This document shows positions 25,902 through 33,843 of a stretch of DNA of 64,000 nucleotides, piece after piece. The stretch lies in assembly GCA_041394945.1 (NCBI GenBank), contig JAWKHH010000005.1, positions 1-64,000 on the forward strand, given 5' to 3'. The DNA is from Bryobacteraceae bacterium. GTDB lineage: Bacteria; Acidobacteriota; Terriglobia; Bryobacterales; Bryobacteraceae. A program made the position numbers and the translations under genes. Position 1 is the stretch's first letter. Every line of letters starts with the position of its first letter. A model generated the notes under the pieces. It worked only from the letters and a program-made list of their open reading frames with translations. It was not told the origin of the DNA and made no database searches.

Positions 25902-26342
25902 GTGAATCCCCGGCAACCCTACGTTCCCCCGGTCGACCCGCGCCAGATCGCTCCGCCGAGCCGCGAGATCTACGGAGCGATGGGCGAGGAGAATATCTTC
26001 CGGATGCTCGCCGACTTCTACTCGGTGCTCGAGCGATCGTCAATCCGGCACATGTTTCCCCCAGACATGCGAGCCGCCTCCGAGCGGTCCGCCGCCTTCT
26101 TCGTCGGCCTCATGGGAGGCCCGCCGCTCTATCACCAGCGCTACGGCAACCCTGCGATGCGCGCCCGCCACATGCCGTTCGCCATCGACGCCGCCGCGCG
26201 TGACGTCTGGCTCGAGTGTTTCGATTCGGTTCTGTCCGGCGCTTCCGCCGAATACGGATTTCCGGCTGAACACCTCGAGGGCTTCCGCGAGTTCCTGCGC
26301 GGCTTCTCGATGTGGATGGTGAACACCGGCCCCGCCATCTGA
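25902..26342 (+). CDS. Group 2 truncated hemoglobin
   Basis: A 146-aa heme protein of the TrHb2/HbO family, which binds O2, NO or peroxide. It begins with GTG 25902. Key positions are visible: Tyr40 in the B-helix phrase LADFYSVLE, the stretch MGGPPLYHQRYGNPAMRARH with proximal His90, and Trp103 (G8) in ARDVWLECF, which is characteristic of group 2. The ~20-residue proline-rich N-terminal extension is unusual. The gap to purF is 16 bases, so it is probably co-transcribed. The following 206 bases (26343-26548) hold nothing recognisable. Confidence 0.85.
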   Translation: MNPRQPYVPPVDPRQIAPPSREIYGAMGEENIFRMLADFYSVLERSSIRHMFPPDMRAASERSAAFFVGLMGGPPLYHQRYGNPAMRARHMPFAIDAAARDVWLECFDSVLSGASAEYGFPAEHLEGFREFLRGFSMWMVNTGPAI

Positions 26343-26548
26343 CCGTCGCCCGGCGCTTTGCACTCCTTGCCGAAACTGCCCGTCACGCAGCGGCCCAAAG
26401 CGGCCACGGCGAGCAGATCTGCGTCACGCCCGTTCGATCGCCTGAGGCTCCCGGTCCCGGCATGGATCGCGTGGCTCGCCGGTTCTACCAGCGAGGATTT
26501 AGGACGAGCCTCACCTTGCGCGCTGGGAGGCTGCTACCCTAATTCTTT

Positions 26549-27598
26549 ATGACAATCGCAGGCGCCTCCAGCGCCTACCCCTCCCATCGCTACAGCCAAG
26601 CCGAGTTGCTTGGCGAACTGATGAAGCAGTGGGGGCCGAAAGTGGACAATCCCATGTTCATGGAACGGCTCCAGTCGCGCGTCGGTGTGGATAGCCGCCA
26701 CTTGGCCATCCCGCTGGACCAGTACGCGGGGCTGCGCGGCTTCGGCAAGGCAAACGACCACTGGATCCGTGTGGCTCTGGAGGTTGCCGAGAAGGCGCTC
26801 ACCGGAGCGCTTGAACGCGCCGGCGTTTCCAAGGACCAGCTCGGCGCGTTGTTCTTCGTTTCGATCACCGGCATCTCGAGCCCTTCCATCGACGCGAAGC
26901 TCATCAACACGATGAAGCTACCGGTGAACATCAAGCGCGTGCCCGTGTTCGGGCTCGGATGCGTGGCCGGCGCCGCGGGTCTCGCCCGCGCGGCCGACTA
27001 CGTGCGCGCTTTTCCAGATCAGGCCGCTGCGCTCGTCTCCGTCGAGTTGTGTTCCCTCACGATTCAACAGGATGACCTTTCCGTAGCGAACCTCATCTCT
27101 ACGGGCCTGTTCGGCGACGGCGGTGCGGCCGTGATCGTCGCTGGCGCGGACGTGCCGGCCAAGGGCCCCAAGGTGCTTGCGACACGATCCGTCTTCTATC
27201 CGGAATCGGAAGGCGTGATGGGCTGGGAGGTCACCGACACCGGCTTCCGGATCGTGCTGACGCGCGAAGTCCCGGAAGTGGTTCAGCGGCACCTGGCCGG
27301 CGACGTCGACAGCTTCCTTTCTTCGCAGGGCCTCTCCCGCGCCGACATCGGCGCGTGGGTGGTGCATACCGGGGGACCGCGCGTGCTCGAATCGACGCAG
27401 GCCGCGCTTGGCCTCCCCAACGGCGCGCTCGACGTATCGTGGGAGTGCCTCCGGCGGACCGGGAATCTCTCCTCCGCCTCCGTGCTCGTGGTGCTCGAAG
27501 AATTCCTCATGAAGAAGAAGCCCGAGCCCGGGACCTACGGCGTGCTGGCGGCGATGGGCCCTGGGTTCTGTTCGGAGCTCGTACTGCTGCGCTGGTAG
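26549..27598 (+). CDS. Type III polyketide synthase
   Basis: A 349-aa chalcone/stilbene-synthase-type enzyme, which condenses an acyl-CoA starter with malonyl-CoA units to make alkylresorcinols, pyrones or similar phenolics. The catalytic triad is Cys138 (VFGLGCVAGAAG), His273 (WVVHTGGP) and Asn306 (LRRTGNLSSA). The closing GPGF loop is present as AAMGPGFCSELVLL. No methyltransferase or oxygenase, the usual partners, lies next to it. Instead the beta-subunit gene of an alternative ATP synthase begins 34 bases after the stop. Starter and product cannot be told from sequence. KAS III is excluded by the shared CHS-type N-terminus and ending. Confidence 0.88.
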   Translation: MTIAGASSAYPSHRYSQAELLGELMKQWGPKVDNPMFMERLQSRVGVDSRHLAIPLDQYAGLRGFGKANDHWIRVALEVAEKALTGALERAGVSKDQLGALFFVSITGISSPSIDAKLINTMKLPVNIKRVPVFGLGCVAGAAGLARAADYVRAFPDQAAALVSVELCSLTIQQDDLSVANLISTGLFGDGGAAVIVAGADVPAKGPKVLATRSVFYPESEGVMGWEVTDTGFRIVLTREVPEVVQRHLAGDVDSFLSSQGLSRADIGAWVVHTGGPRVLESTQAALGLPNGALDVSWECLRRTGNLSSASVLVVLEEFLMKKKPEPGTYGVLAAMGPGFCSELVLLRW

Positions 27599-27632
27599 TT
27601 CCGCCTCCCGGTTGGTTACCTGCTTGCACTGA

Positions 27633-29033
27633 ATGCCAGCGATGACCGCGGAACCACCGCCGGACTCCGCCAGCACCGCGCAAGTGGGCGTAATAACGCA
27701 AGTCAACGGTCCGGTGGTCGATATCGCCTGTACCGCGCTCCCCCCGCTGCACCAGGCCCTATTCGCGCGGCTTGACCACGAATCCTACACTTTCGAGGTC
27801 CACCAGCACCTCGATGAAGTCCACGTAAGGGCCATCACACTCCACCGCACCGCCGGACTCCGCCGCGGAATGGCGGTCTACGACACCGATTCCTCTCTAC
27901 ACGTACCCGTCGCCCCGGAATGCCTCAGCCGGCTGCTTGGCGTCTTCGGCCAGCCGCTCGACGGCGGACCCGAATTGCCTTCGGACACCTTCCGCAACAT
28001 CCTCGCGAAGCCGGGGCCGCTGCACGAAGTCCGCGCGGCGAGCGAGATCCTGGAAACCGGTATCAAGGTCGTCGATCTGCTGTGCCCGTTCATACGGGGC
28101 GGAAAGACGGGGCTGTTCGGCGGCGCAGGAGTCGGCAAGACGGTCCTCATCATGGAATTCATGCACGCGGTGACGAAGCTGCACCAGGGCGTGTCGGTCT
28201 TCGCTGGAGTCGGCGAGCGCATCCGTGAGGGTCATGAGCTGTGGCACGAGATGCGGGAGGCGGGTGTGATGGCGGGCGCACTGATGGTATTCGGCCAGAT
28301 GGATGAATCGCCCGGTGTCCGCTTTCGCGTCGGCATGACGGCGCAAACCTACGCCGAATATCTGCGCGACACGCTGGGCAAGGAAGTGCTGTTCCTTGTC
28401 GACAACGTCTACCGCTTCGTGCAGGCGGGCAGTGAGATCTCCGGGCTCCTCGGCCGGATGCCCGCCGCCGTCGGCTACCAACCCACGCTCGCCACCGAAG
28501 TCAGCAGCCTCGAGGATCGCATCAGCTCCACCGTCCGCGGCAGCGTCACTTCCGTGCAAGCCGTCTACGTCCCCGCCGACGACATGACGGACCCCGCCGT
28601 CAACGCCATCCTCGCCCACCTCGACACCATCGTCATCCTCTCTCGCGCGCAGGCCGGCAAGGGCATCTACCCGGCAGTCGACCCGCTCCGCTCGTCGAGC
28701 AAAATGCTCGACCCCGCTGTCGTCGGCGAACGCCACTACGGCATCGCGAAGTCCGTGCGCGAACAGCTCGCCCGGTACCGCGAACTCGAAGACGTCATCG
28801 CCATGCTCGGCATGGAGGAGCTGTCGCCGGAGGACCGGGTGGTGGTCGCCCGGGCGCGCAAGCTCGAGCGCTATCTCGCGCAGCCTTTCGCCGTCGTTTC
28901 GCGGCACACCGGAATCGAGGGCGTTTCCGTGCCGCTCGACGCCACCCTCGCCGACTGCGAAGCGTTCCTCCGCGGCGACCACGACGCGACTCCCGAAGAC
29001 CAGTGCTACATGCGCGGGCGGATGCCGTCATGA
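27633..29033 (+). CDS. atpD: N-type F-ATPase subunit beta
   Basis: A 466-aa catalytic subunit of an alternative F1Fo-ATPase, first in an operon whose gene order D-C-Q-B-E-F-A-G defines the N-ATPase family. The P-loop is GGAGVGKT (about 163-170) and the catalytic Glu195 lies in AGVGERIREG. Also visible are DNVYRFVQAGSEISGLLGR and GYQPTLATEVSSLEDRISST. The start is ATG 27633 or ATG 27642 (MTAEPPP). Its stop overlaps atpC by four bases (ATGA). The only upstream space is 34 bases after the PKS gene, so it is either co-transcribed with that gene or has a promoter inside it. Confidence 0.93.
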   Translation: MPAMTAEPPPDSASTAQVGVITQVNGPVVDIACTALPPLHQALFARLDHESYTFEVHQHLDEVHVRAITLHRTAGLRRGMAVYDTDSSLHVPVAPECLSRLLGVFGQPLDGGPELPSDTFRNILAKPGPLHEVRAASEILETGIKVVDLLCPFIRGGKTGLFGGAGVGKTVLIMEFMHAVTKLHQGVSVFAGVGERIREGHELWHEMREAGVMAGALMVFGQMDESPGVRFRVGMTAQTYAEYLRDTLGKEVLFLVDNVYRFVQAGSEISGLLGRMPAAVGYQPTLATEVSSLEDRISSTVRGSVTSVQAVYVPADDMTDPAVNAILAHLDTIVILSRAQAGKGIYPAVDPLRSSSKMLDPAVVGERHYGIAKSVREQLARYRELEDVIAMLGMEELSPEDRVVVARARKLERYLAQPFAVVSRHTGIEGVSVPLDATLADCEAFLRGDHDATPEDQCYMRGRMPS

Positions 29034-29434
29034 GCACGTTCACGCTTTCGCTCACCAGCGCCACGGAATCCGAACGAGTGGAACGCGTGGCGAGCTTCGC
29101 CGGTGAAGATGCCTCGGGCAGCTTCGGCATTCTGCCGGGCCATGCGCGGATGATCACAATCCTCACCTTCGGCATGGTGCGATTTCGCCCTGTCGACGGC
29201 CCGTGGGAGTATTTGGCGGTTCCCGGAGGCGTGCTCTATATGCGTGGCGATGAGCTGCGCCTCGTCACTCGTCGATACCTCCGCGGCGCGGACTACGGCA
29301 ATTTGCACGCGGCGCTGATGCGCGAGTTCGCCGCCGAGGAGGAGTCCTTGCAAGCGATGCGGCGCGCCGTGCGGCGTTTGGAAGAAGAGATGCTCAAACG
29401 TCTGGTGGAAGCGAGTCGAGGAACGCCGCCATGA
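29030..29434 (+). CDS. atpC: N-type F-ATPase subunit epsilon
   Basis: A 134-aa central-stalk subunit. The N-terminal beta-sandwich contains SGSFGILPGHARMITILTFG (about 29-48) and GGVLYMRGDELRLVTRRYL. A charged C-terminal helical pair follows (EEESLQAMRRAVRRLEEEML). ATG 29030 overlaps the atpD stop, and its own TGA overlaps the next start, so translation is coupled on both sides. In ordinary atp operons epsilon is the last gene. Its position directly after beta at the front of the operon is a mark of the N-ATPase type. Confidence 0.88.
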   Translation: MSTFTLSLTSATESERVERVASFAGEDASGSFGILPGHARMITILTFGMVRFRPVDGPWEYLAVPGGVLYMRGDELRLVTRRYLRGADYGNLHAALMREFAAEEESLQAMRRAVRRLEEEMLKRLVEASRGTPP

Positions 29435-29715
29435 CGAACCGCTTGAGCGACGACCGGCAGCGGCTGGCCGGCGGTGTCGAGCGCCAGTCGAAGCGGCTGC
29501 GCCAGGCCGAGCGCGACGAGCCGACGATCTTGGCGCAAGTCCGCTACCTCGGCGGCGTGGGCCTTGTGTTTCTGCTGCCGGTGATCGGCGGCGCGTATCT
29601 CGGCCAATGGCTCGATTCGCTCGCCGCGGGCTACTCGGTCCGCTGGACCGTCAGCCTGATCGTCACTGGGGTCGCGATTGGCGCGGTAAACGTCTATTTC
29701 TTCCTCCGGGAGTAA
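29431..29715 (+). CDS. atpQ: AtpQ-like (AtpI/AtpZ family) small membrane protein
   Basis: A 94-aa protein with a charged N-terminus (RQSKRLRQAERDEPTILAQV) and two membrane helices (about 43-58 and 69-90), ending NVYFFLRE. This is the AtpI/AtpZ layout: small proteins that help assemble the c-ring. In N-ATPase operons the gene at this place is called atpQ. Such operons normally have a second small gene, atpR, here; in this operon atpB follows after five bases and atpR is absent. ATG 29431 overlaps the atpC stop. Confidence 0.75.
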   Translation: MTNRLSDDRQRLAGGVERQSKRLRQAERDEPTILAQVRYLGGVGLVFLLPVIGGAYLGQWLDSLAAGYSVRWTVSLIVTGVAIGAVNVYFFLRE

Positions 29716-29720
29716 CGCCA

Positions 29721-30371
29721 ATGCACACGGGCGCGATCAGCGGTACCGTTCTTACGACGTGGGGCGTGATGGCGGCGCTGGGTCTCGTCTCCTGGCTCTC
29801 CACGCGGCGGCTGGCGCTCGAGCCCGGACCGTGGCAGGCCGCGCTCGAAGGCGTGGTCACGGCCGTCGATCAAGCCGTGGCAGGCGTGACGCCGAAGCAC
29901 GCCGCCCATATCGCCCCCTTCGTCGGCACACTGTGGATCTTCCTCGCCGTGGCAAACCTCGTCGGGATCGTTCCCGGGCTGAGTTCGCCCACCGCCGATC
30001 TTTCGGCCACCGCCGCTCTGGCCGCGCTCGTGTTTCTCTCGGTGCATTGGTTCGGCGTGCGGGTTCACGGCGTCCGCGCCTACCTGCGTCACTATGTGGA
30101 GCCGAGCCCAGTGCTGCTGCCGTTCCATGTGATCAGCGAGATCTCCCGGACGCTGGCCCTCGCCGTGCGGCTGTTCGGCAACATCTTCAGCCTGGAGATG
30201 GCGGCTTTTCTCGTGCTGCTGGTGGCCGGATTCCTGACGCCGGTGCCGCTTTTGATGCTGCATGTCATTGAAGCGCTGGTGCAGGCGTATGTGTTCGGAG
30301 TGCTGGCGTTGATCTATATCGCCGGCGGTGTGGAGTCGCTGGAGTTGCGCACAAACCCGAAGGGAGAATAG
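29721..30371 (+). CDS. atpB: N-type F-ATPase subunit a
   Basis: A 216-aa integral membrane stator subunit that forms the ion half-channels against the c-ring. I chose ATG 29721, since the open frame extends upstream only by chance. The essential arginine is Arg150 in EISRTLALAVRLFGNIFSLE. Earlier come the helices around WIFLAVANLVGIVPGLSSPT. It is slightly short for the family, as is usual for N-ATPases, and lacks a long N-terminal periplasmic part. It is followed after 21 bases by atpE. Confidence 0.92.
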   Translation: MHTGAISGTVLTTWGVMAALGLVSWLSTRRLALEPGPWQAALEGVVTAVDQAVAGVTPKHAAHIAPFVGTLWIFLAVANLVGIVPGLSSPTADLSATAALAALVFLSVHWFGVRVHGVRAYLRHYVEPSPVLLPFHVISEISRTLALAVRLFGNIFSLEMAAFLVLLVAGFLTPVPLLMLHVIEALVQAYVFGVLALIYIAGGVESLELRTNPKGE

Positions 30372-30392
30372 CGCCCGAAAGGAGCATAACGA

Positions 30393-30659
30393 ATGTCCGG
30401 CACGAGTTGGTTCGTAATCGTATCGACGGCGGTGGCCGCCATTGCCATCGCCATCGGCGCAATGATGCCCGCCATCGCGATGGGGCGCGCCATCGTGCAG
30501 GCGCTGGATGCGCTGGCCAGGCAGCCGGAAGCGGAGAAGTCCATCACGCGGACGTTGTTCATCGGCCTCGCGATGATCGAATCGCTCGCCATCTACGTGC
30601 TGGTGATCGCACTGGTCATCCTCTTCCGGAATCCGCTGGCCGAGTATCTCGCCAAGTAG
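30393..30659 (+). CDS. atpE: N-type F-ATPase subunit c
   Basis: An 88-aa rotor-ring subunit: two membrane helices (about 7-36 and 53-78) joined by the polar loop ALARQPEAEKS. ATG 30393 has a good AAGGAG site. The ion-binding carboxylate is Glu63 in GLAMIESLAIY, with Ser64 and Tyr68 kept as in Na+-binding rings. But the helix-1 position that is Gln in Ilyobacter tartaricus and Glu in typical N-ATPase c subunits is Met30 (PAIAMGRAIVQALDAL). One expected ligand is therefore missing, which argues against a classical Na+ site and for H+ coupling, though this is inference. Confidence 0.93.
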   Translation: MSGTSWFVIVSTAVAAIAIAIGAMMPAIAMGRAIVQALDALARQPEAEKSITRTLFIGLAMIESLAIYVLVIALVILFRNPLAEYLAK

Positions 30660-30668
30660 GAGCCGGCC

Positions 30669-31415
30669 GTGCAACTGGACCTCACTACTTTCCTGCTGGA
30701 GATCGTCAACTTCCTGGTGCTGGTGTGGCTGCTCAAGCGGTTTCTTTACCAGCCGATCCGCAGCATTCTGCAACAGCGGGCGGCGGAGGTGGCGCGGACA
30801 CTCGCAGAAGCAGCAGCAAAGTGTGAGGACGCCAAGTCGCTCGAAGAGCGCCATCAGAAGCAGTTGGCTGAGTGGGAGCAGGAGAAGGCGAAACAGCGGA
30901 CGGCGCTGGCCGGCGAGATCGCTGTCGAGCGCAACCGGCTGGAGCAGGATCTTCGGGAAGAGATCGATCGGCAGCGCGAGAAGGAACGGGTGCTCGCCGG
31001 GCGCCGCGCCGAGGAGCAGCAGCGAGTGGCCGAAGCGGCCGGCGCCGCCAGCGCCGTGAAGTTCGCCGCGCGTCTACTCAAACGAATGGCCGGACCAGAG
31101 GTCGAAACCCGAATCGCCGGACTTGTCGTCGAGGACCTGGCTGCCCTGCCCCCCGCAAGGCGCGACGAACTGCGGCGCGCGATCGTCGCAGCGAACGGCC
31201 AAGTGAAGATCGCGAGCGCCTTGGCGTTGTCCGATGCGCAGCGCGCCGCCGTGATTGCCGCGCTGGGGAACGTCGCCGGAGGCCTCGTCGCCGCGGACTT
31301 CGAGCAGGACGCGTCCCTCCTCGCCGGACTCCGCATCGCCGCCGGTTCGTCGGTTGTTCACGCCAATCTCCGCGACGAGCTGGCGTACTTCGCCGAGGCG
31401 GTATCGCATGGATGA
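30669..31415 (+). CDS. atpF: N-type F-ATPase subunit b with delta-like C-terminus
   Basis: A 248-aa peripheral-stalk subunit, much longer than the usual ~160 residues. It starts with GTG 30669. One N-terminal membrane helix (TFLLEIVNFLVLVWLLKRFL) is followed by a long charged coiled coil (about 40-130). The C-terminal part ends LLAGLRIAAGSSVVHANLRD, like the end of delta subunits (GLRIRVGD...). There is no separate atpH in the operon, so this protein probably supplies the delta function. Its stop overlaps atpA by eight bases. Confidence 0.85.
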   Translation: MQLDLTTFLLEIVNFLVLVWLLKRFLYQPIRSILQQRAAEVARTLAEAAAKCEDAKSLEERHQKQLAEWEQEKAKQRTALAGEIAVERNRLEQDLREEIDRQREKERVLAGRRAEEQQRVAEAAGAASAVKFAARLLKRMAGPEVETRIAGLVVEDLAALPPARRDELRRAIVAANGQVKIASALALSDAQRAAVIAALGNVAGGLVAADFEQDASLLAGLRIAAGSSVVHANLRDELAYFAEAVSHG

Positions 31416-32883
31416 GGCAACCGGAACAGCCACCTGGCTCGATGAGTATCGGTTCGGGCTCCGCTTCTCCGAACAGGGCATGGTGGTGTCGGTGGGCGAC
31501 GGCATCGCTCGCGTCGGCGGACTCCCGTCGGCGTCGATGGAAGAACTGCTCCGCTTCGCAGACGGCAGCCGCGGCCTGGTCTATTCGCTCGAAGCGGATT
31601 CGCTCAGCGCCATTCTGCTCGACGAAACCGAGAGCCTCGCGGCCGGCTCTGAGGTTCATCTCACGGGACGGCGCCTCGCCATTCCAGCCGGCGACGCCCT
31701 CCTCGGGCGCGTCGTCGATCCGCTGGGGGCTCCGCTCGATGGCGGCGCACCGCCGGAGTGCCGGACGGATCGCGAACTCGAAGCGTTGTCGCCGCCCATC
31801 ACCGCGCGTGACTTCGTCGCCGAGCCGCTCTACACAGGAACGAAAGTCGCCGACGCACTGATCCCCATCGGCAAGGGACAGCGTCAACTCCTGATCGGCG
31901 ACAACGGCCTGGGGAAGAGTTCCTTCGCCATCGACGCGGTGATCAACCAGCACGGGCGCGGCGTGCTGTGCGTCTACGTCCTGGTCGGGCAAAAGCGCTC
32001 CACCGTCGTGAGCACCATCGAGACGCTTCGCGGCGCCGGCGCGCTCGAGCACACCGCAATCGTTGCCGCCGAAGCCACGGCGGCGCCGGGGCTGAAATAT
32101 CTTGCGCCCTTCGCCGGCTGCGCCATCGGCGAAGCTTGGATGAACCGCGGCAAAGACACGCTCATCGTCTATGACGACCTCACGGCGCACGCCGAGGCCT
32201 ATCGCGAACTGTCCCTGCTGCTGCGCCGGCCGCCCGGTCGGGAAGCCTATCCGGGCGATATCTTCTACCTGCATGCGCGCCTGCTCGAACGGTCGACGAA
32301 GCTCGCCGCGAGCCACGGCGGCGGCACGATGACGGCGCTTCCCATCGTCGAAACCAAAGAGGGCGAGATCGCCGCCTACATCCCCACCAACCTGATCTCG
32401 ATCACCGACGGCCAGGTTTACTTCGACTCCGGCCTTTTCTCGGCGGGCGTGCTCCCGGCTATCGACGTGCGGAAATCCGTTTCGCGAATCGGGGGCAAGG
32501 CTCAGCATCCTCGCATGGCCGCCGAAGCAGGCCGCATGAAGCTCGACTATCTCCGCTTCCTCGAACTCGAGATCTTCACCCGGTTCGGCGGGAGGCTCGA
32601 AGCGACGGTGCAGGCGCAGATCGATCGCGGCCGCCTGCTGCGCGAAATCCTCCAGCAGCCGCGGCTCGAGCCGCTCTCCGTGGAGCAGCAGATGGCCGGA
32701 CTCGCAGCTTTCAACGCCGGGTATCTGGACGGCGTCCCGCTTCGCGACAGCCCGTCCGTGGTGCATGAACTGCAGCAGGCCGCGGCGAATGCGCCCTTGC
32801 GGCTGGACGCTGCCCGCGACGAATGGAGGGCCCAGGTGCGCATGCTCCTCGACCCGATTCTCGCCGCCCGGAAGCAGCCATGA
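31408..32883 (+). CDS. atpA: N-type F-ATPase subunit alpha
   Basis: A 491-aa regulatory nucleotide-binding subunit. Motifs: GDALLGRVVDPLGAPLDGG (about 95-113), a P-loop GDNGLGKS (164-171), and the arginine-finger region SVSRIGGKAQHPRMAAEAG. The P-loop fits GXXXXGKS but differs from the near-invariant GDRQTGKT of ordinary alpha subunits. It is the acidic, short type found in N-ATPases, lacking some C-terminal residues. ATG 31408 lies inside the end of atpF, and its TGA overlaps atpG by four bases. Confidence 0.92.
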   Translation: MDEATGTATWLDEYRFGLRFSEQGMVVSVGDGIARVGGLPSASMEELLRFADGSRGLVYSLEADSLSAILLDETESLAAGSEVHLTGRRLAIPAGDALLGRVVDPLGAPLDGGAPPECRTDRELEALSPPITARDFVAEPLYTGTKVADALIPIGKGQRQLLIGDNGLGKSSFAIDAVINQHGRGVLCVYVLVGQKRSTVVSTIETLRGAGALEHTAIVAAEATAAPGLKYLAPFAGCAIGEAWMNRGKDTLIVYDDLTAHAEAYRELSLLLRRPPGREAYPGDIFYLHARLLERSTKLAASHGGGTMTALPIVETKEGEIAAYIPTNLISITDGQVYFDSGLFSAGVLPAIDVRKSVSRIGGKAQHPRMAAEAGRMKLDYLRFLELEIFTRFGGRLEATVQAQIDRGRLLREILQQPRLEPLSVEQQMAGLAAFNAGYLDGVPLRDSPSVVHELQQAAANAPLRLDAARDEWRAQVRMLLDPILAARKQP

Positions 32884-33716
32884 GCCGCCGGCGCGACCTC
32901 GACCTCAAGCTTCACGGCCTCCTCGAGATCCGCGAGATCCTCGACTCCATGAAGAACCTCGCCGTGATGGAGCTGCGCCGGTTGGACCGCTTTGCCGGCG
33001 CGCAACGCCAGGCGGTGGCCACCATCGCCGAAGCCGCTGCCGACTTTGCCCGCTTCTTCCCGGAGTTCTGCGCCGGCGCAGCCGGGGGGAGCGTCACGCT
33101 CGTCCTCGGCAGCGAACGGGGCTTTTGCGGCGACTTCAATGAAACGCTCCTCCGCCGTGTGCCCCCCGGCGCGACGGCAGTGCTCGTCGGCAGCCGGTTG
33201 GCAGGCAAGGCCGAGCCCCACCGCCCGGTGGCTGCTACGCTCCCCAGCGCGAGTGTCGTGGAGGAAGTGGAGCCCACGCTCGTCCGCATCGTGAACGCGC
33301 TCGGCGAAGCGGCTGGTGGCTCATTGGGGCCCCTGTTGGTTTCCGTAATTCACCACTCGCCGCCGCACGGACAGGTGGGCGTGTCGCTCCTCCATCCGTT
33401 CACCGAACCTGTTTCGCCAAACCGCTACTCTTCGCCGCCGCTGCTCTATCTGGAACCGGCCGTTCTGGCGAAAGAGCTCACCGAACAGTACCTGCTGGCG
33501 CGATTGCACCAGCTGCTCTACGACTCCCTGACCGCGGAGAACCACGCCCGCGTCGCGCACATGGAGGCAGCCGTGCGCCAGCTCGATGAGCGTTGCGTCG
33601 AGCTGAAGAAGCGCGGGCAATCTCTACGGCAGGAGGAGATCACGCAGGAGATCGAAGTGATCATGCTCGGGGCCGAGCTGGTGCGGCCGACGAGCGTCTC
33701 GACATCGGCAAATTAA
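32880..33716 (+). CDS. atpG: N-type F-ATPase subunit gamma
   Basis: A 278-aa central shaft. Two long terminal helices are visible: LEIREILDSMKNLAVMELRR near the N-terminus and ITQEIEVIMLGAELVRP at the C-terminus. The middle has GSERGFCGDFNETLLRR, matching the GLCGG/N region of gamma subunits. It is more diverged from canonical gamma than alpha and beta are, as expected for this family. It is last in the operon. ATG 32880 overlaps the atpA stop. After it come 127 bases with a promoter for the next gene; no clear terminator is seen. Confidence 0.85.
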   Translation: MSRRRDLDLKLHGLLEIREILDSMKNLAVMELRRLDRFAGAQRQAVATIAEAAADFARFFPEFCAGAAGGSVTLVLGSERGFCGDFNETLLRRVPPGATAVLVGSRLAGKAEPHRPVAATLPSASVVEEVEPTLVRIVNALGEAAGGSLGPLLVSVIHHSPPHGQVGVSLLHPFTEPVSPNRYSSPPLLYLEPAVLAKELTEQYLLARLHQLLYDSLTAENHARVAHMEAAVRQLDERCVELKKRGQSLRQEEITQEIEVIMLGAELVRPTSVSTSAN

Positions 33717-33764
33717 TAAATTTCAGCAGTTGTTAACCCTACGCCCCGAGAGACCCTGCCCTGC

Positions 33765-33793
33765 TTGGGCTCAGCGGCCATTTCATGTATACT
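33765..33793 (+). promoter_or_regulatory. Sigma-70-type promoter upstream of the TonB-like receptor
   Basis: TTGGGC (33765-33770), 17-base spacer, TATACT (33788-33793). The start codon at 33844 is about 50 bases downstream, with an AGAGAGG ribosome site before it. Confidence 0.5.
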
Positions 33794-33843
33794 CGCTGGA
33801 CATTGGGGCATCAGTAACTCGTAGAAGTTAAGAGAGGTTAGCC

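Noticed and set aside
26343..26548. Possible small gene between the globin and the PKS
   Set aside because: The open frames there are short, overlap one another on both strands, and lack start signals and recognisable motifs.
30669..31415. Frameshift fusion of separate atpF and atpH genes
   Set aside because: The frame is continuous, the coiled coil runs into the delta-like end without a break, and long b subunits without atpH are normal for N-ATPase operons.
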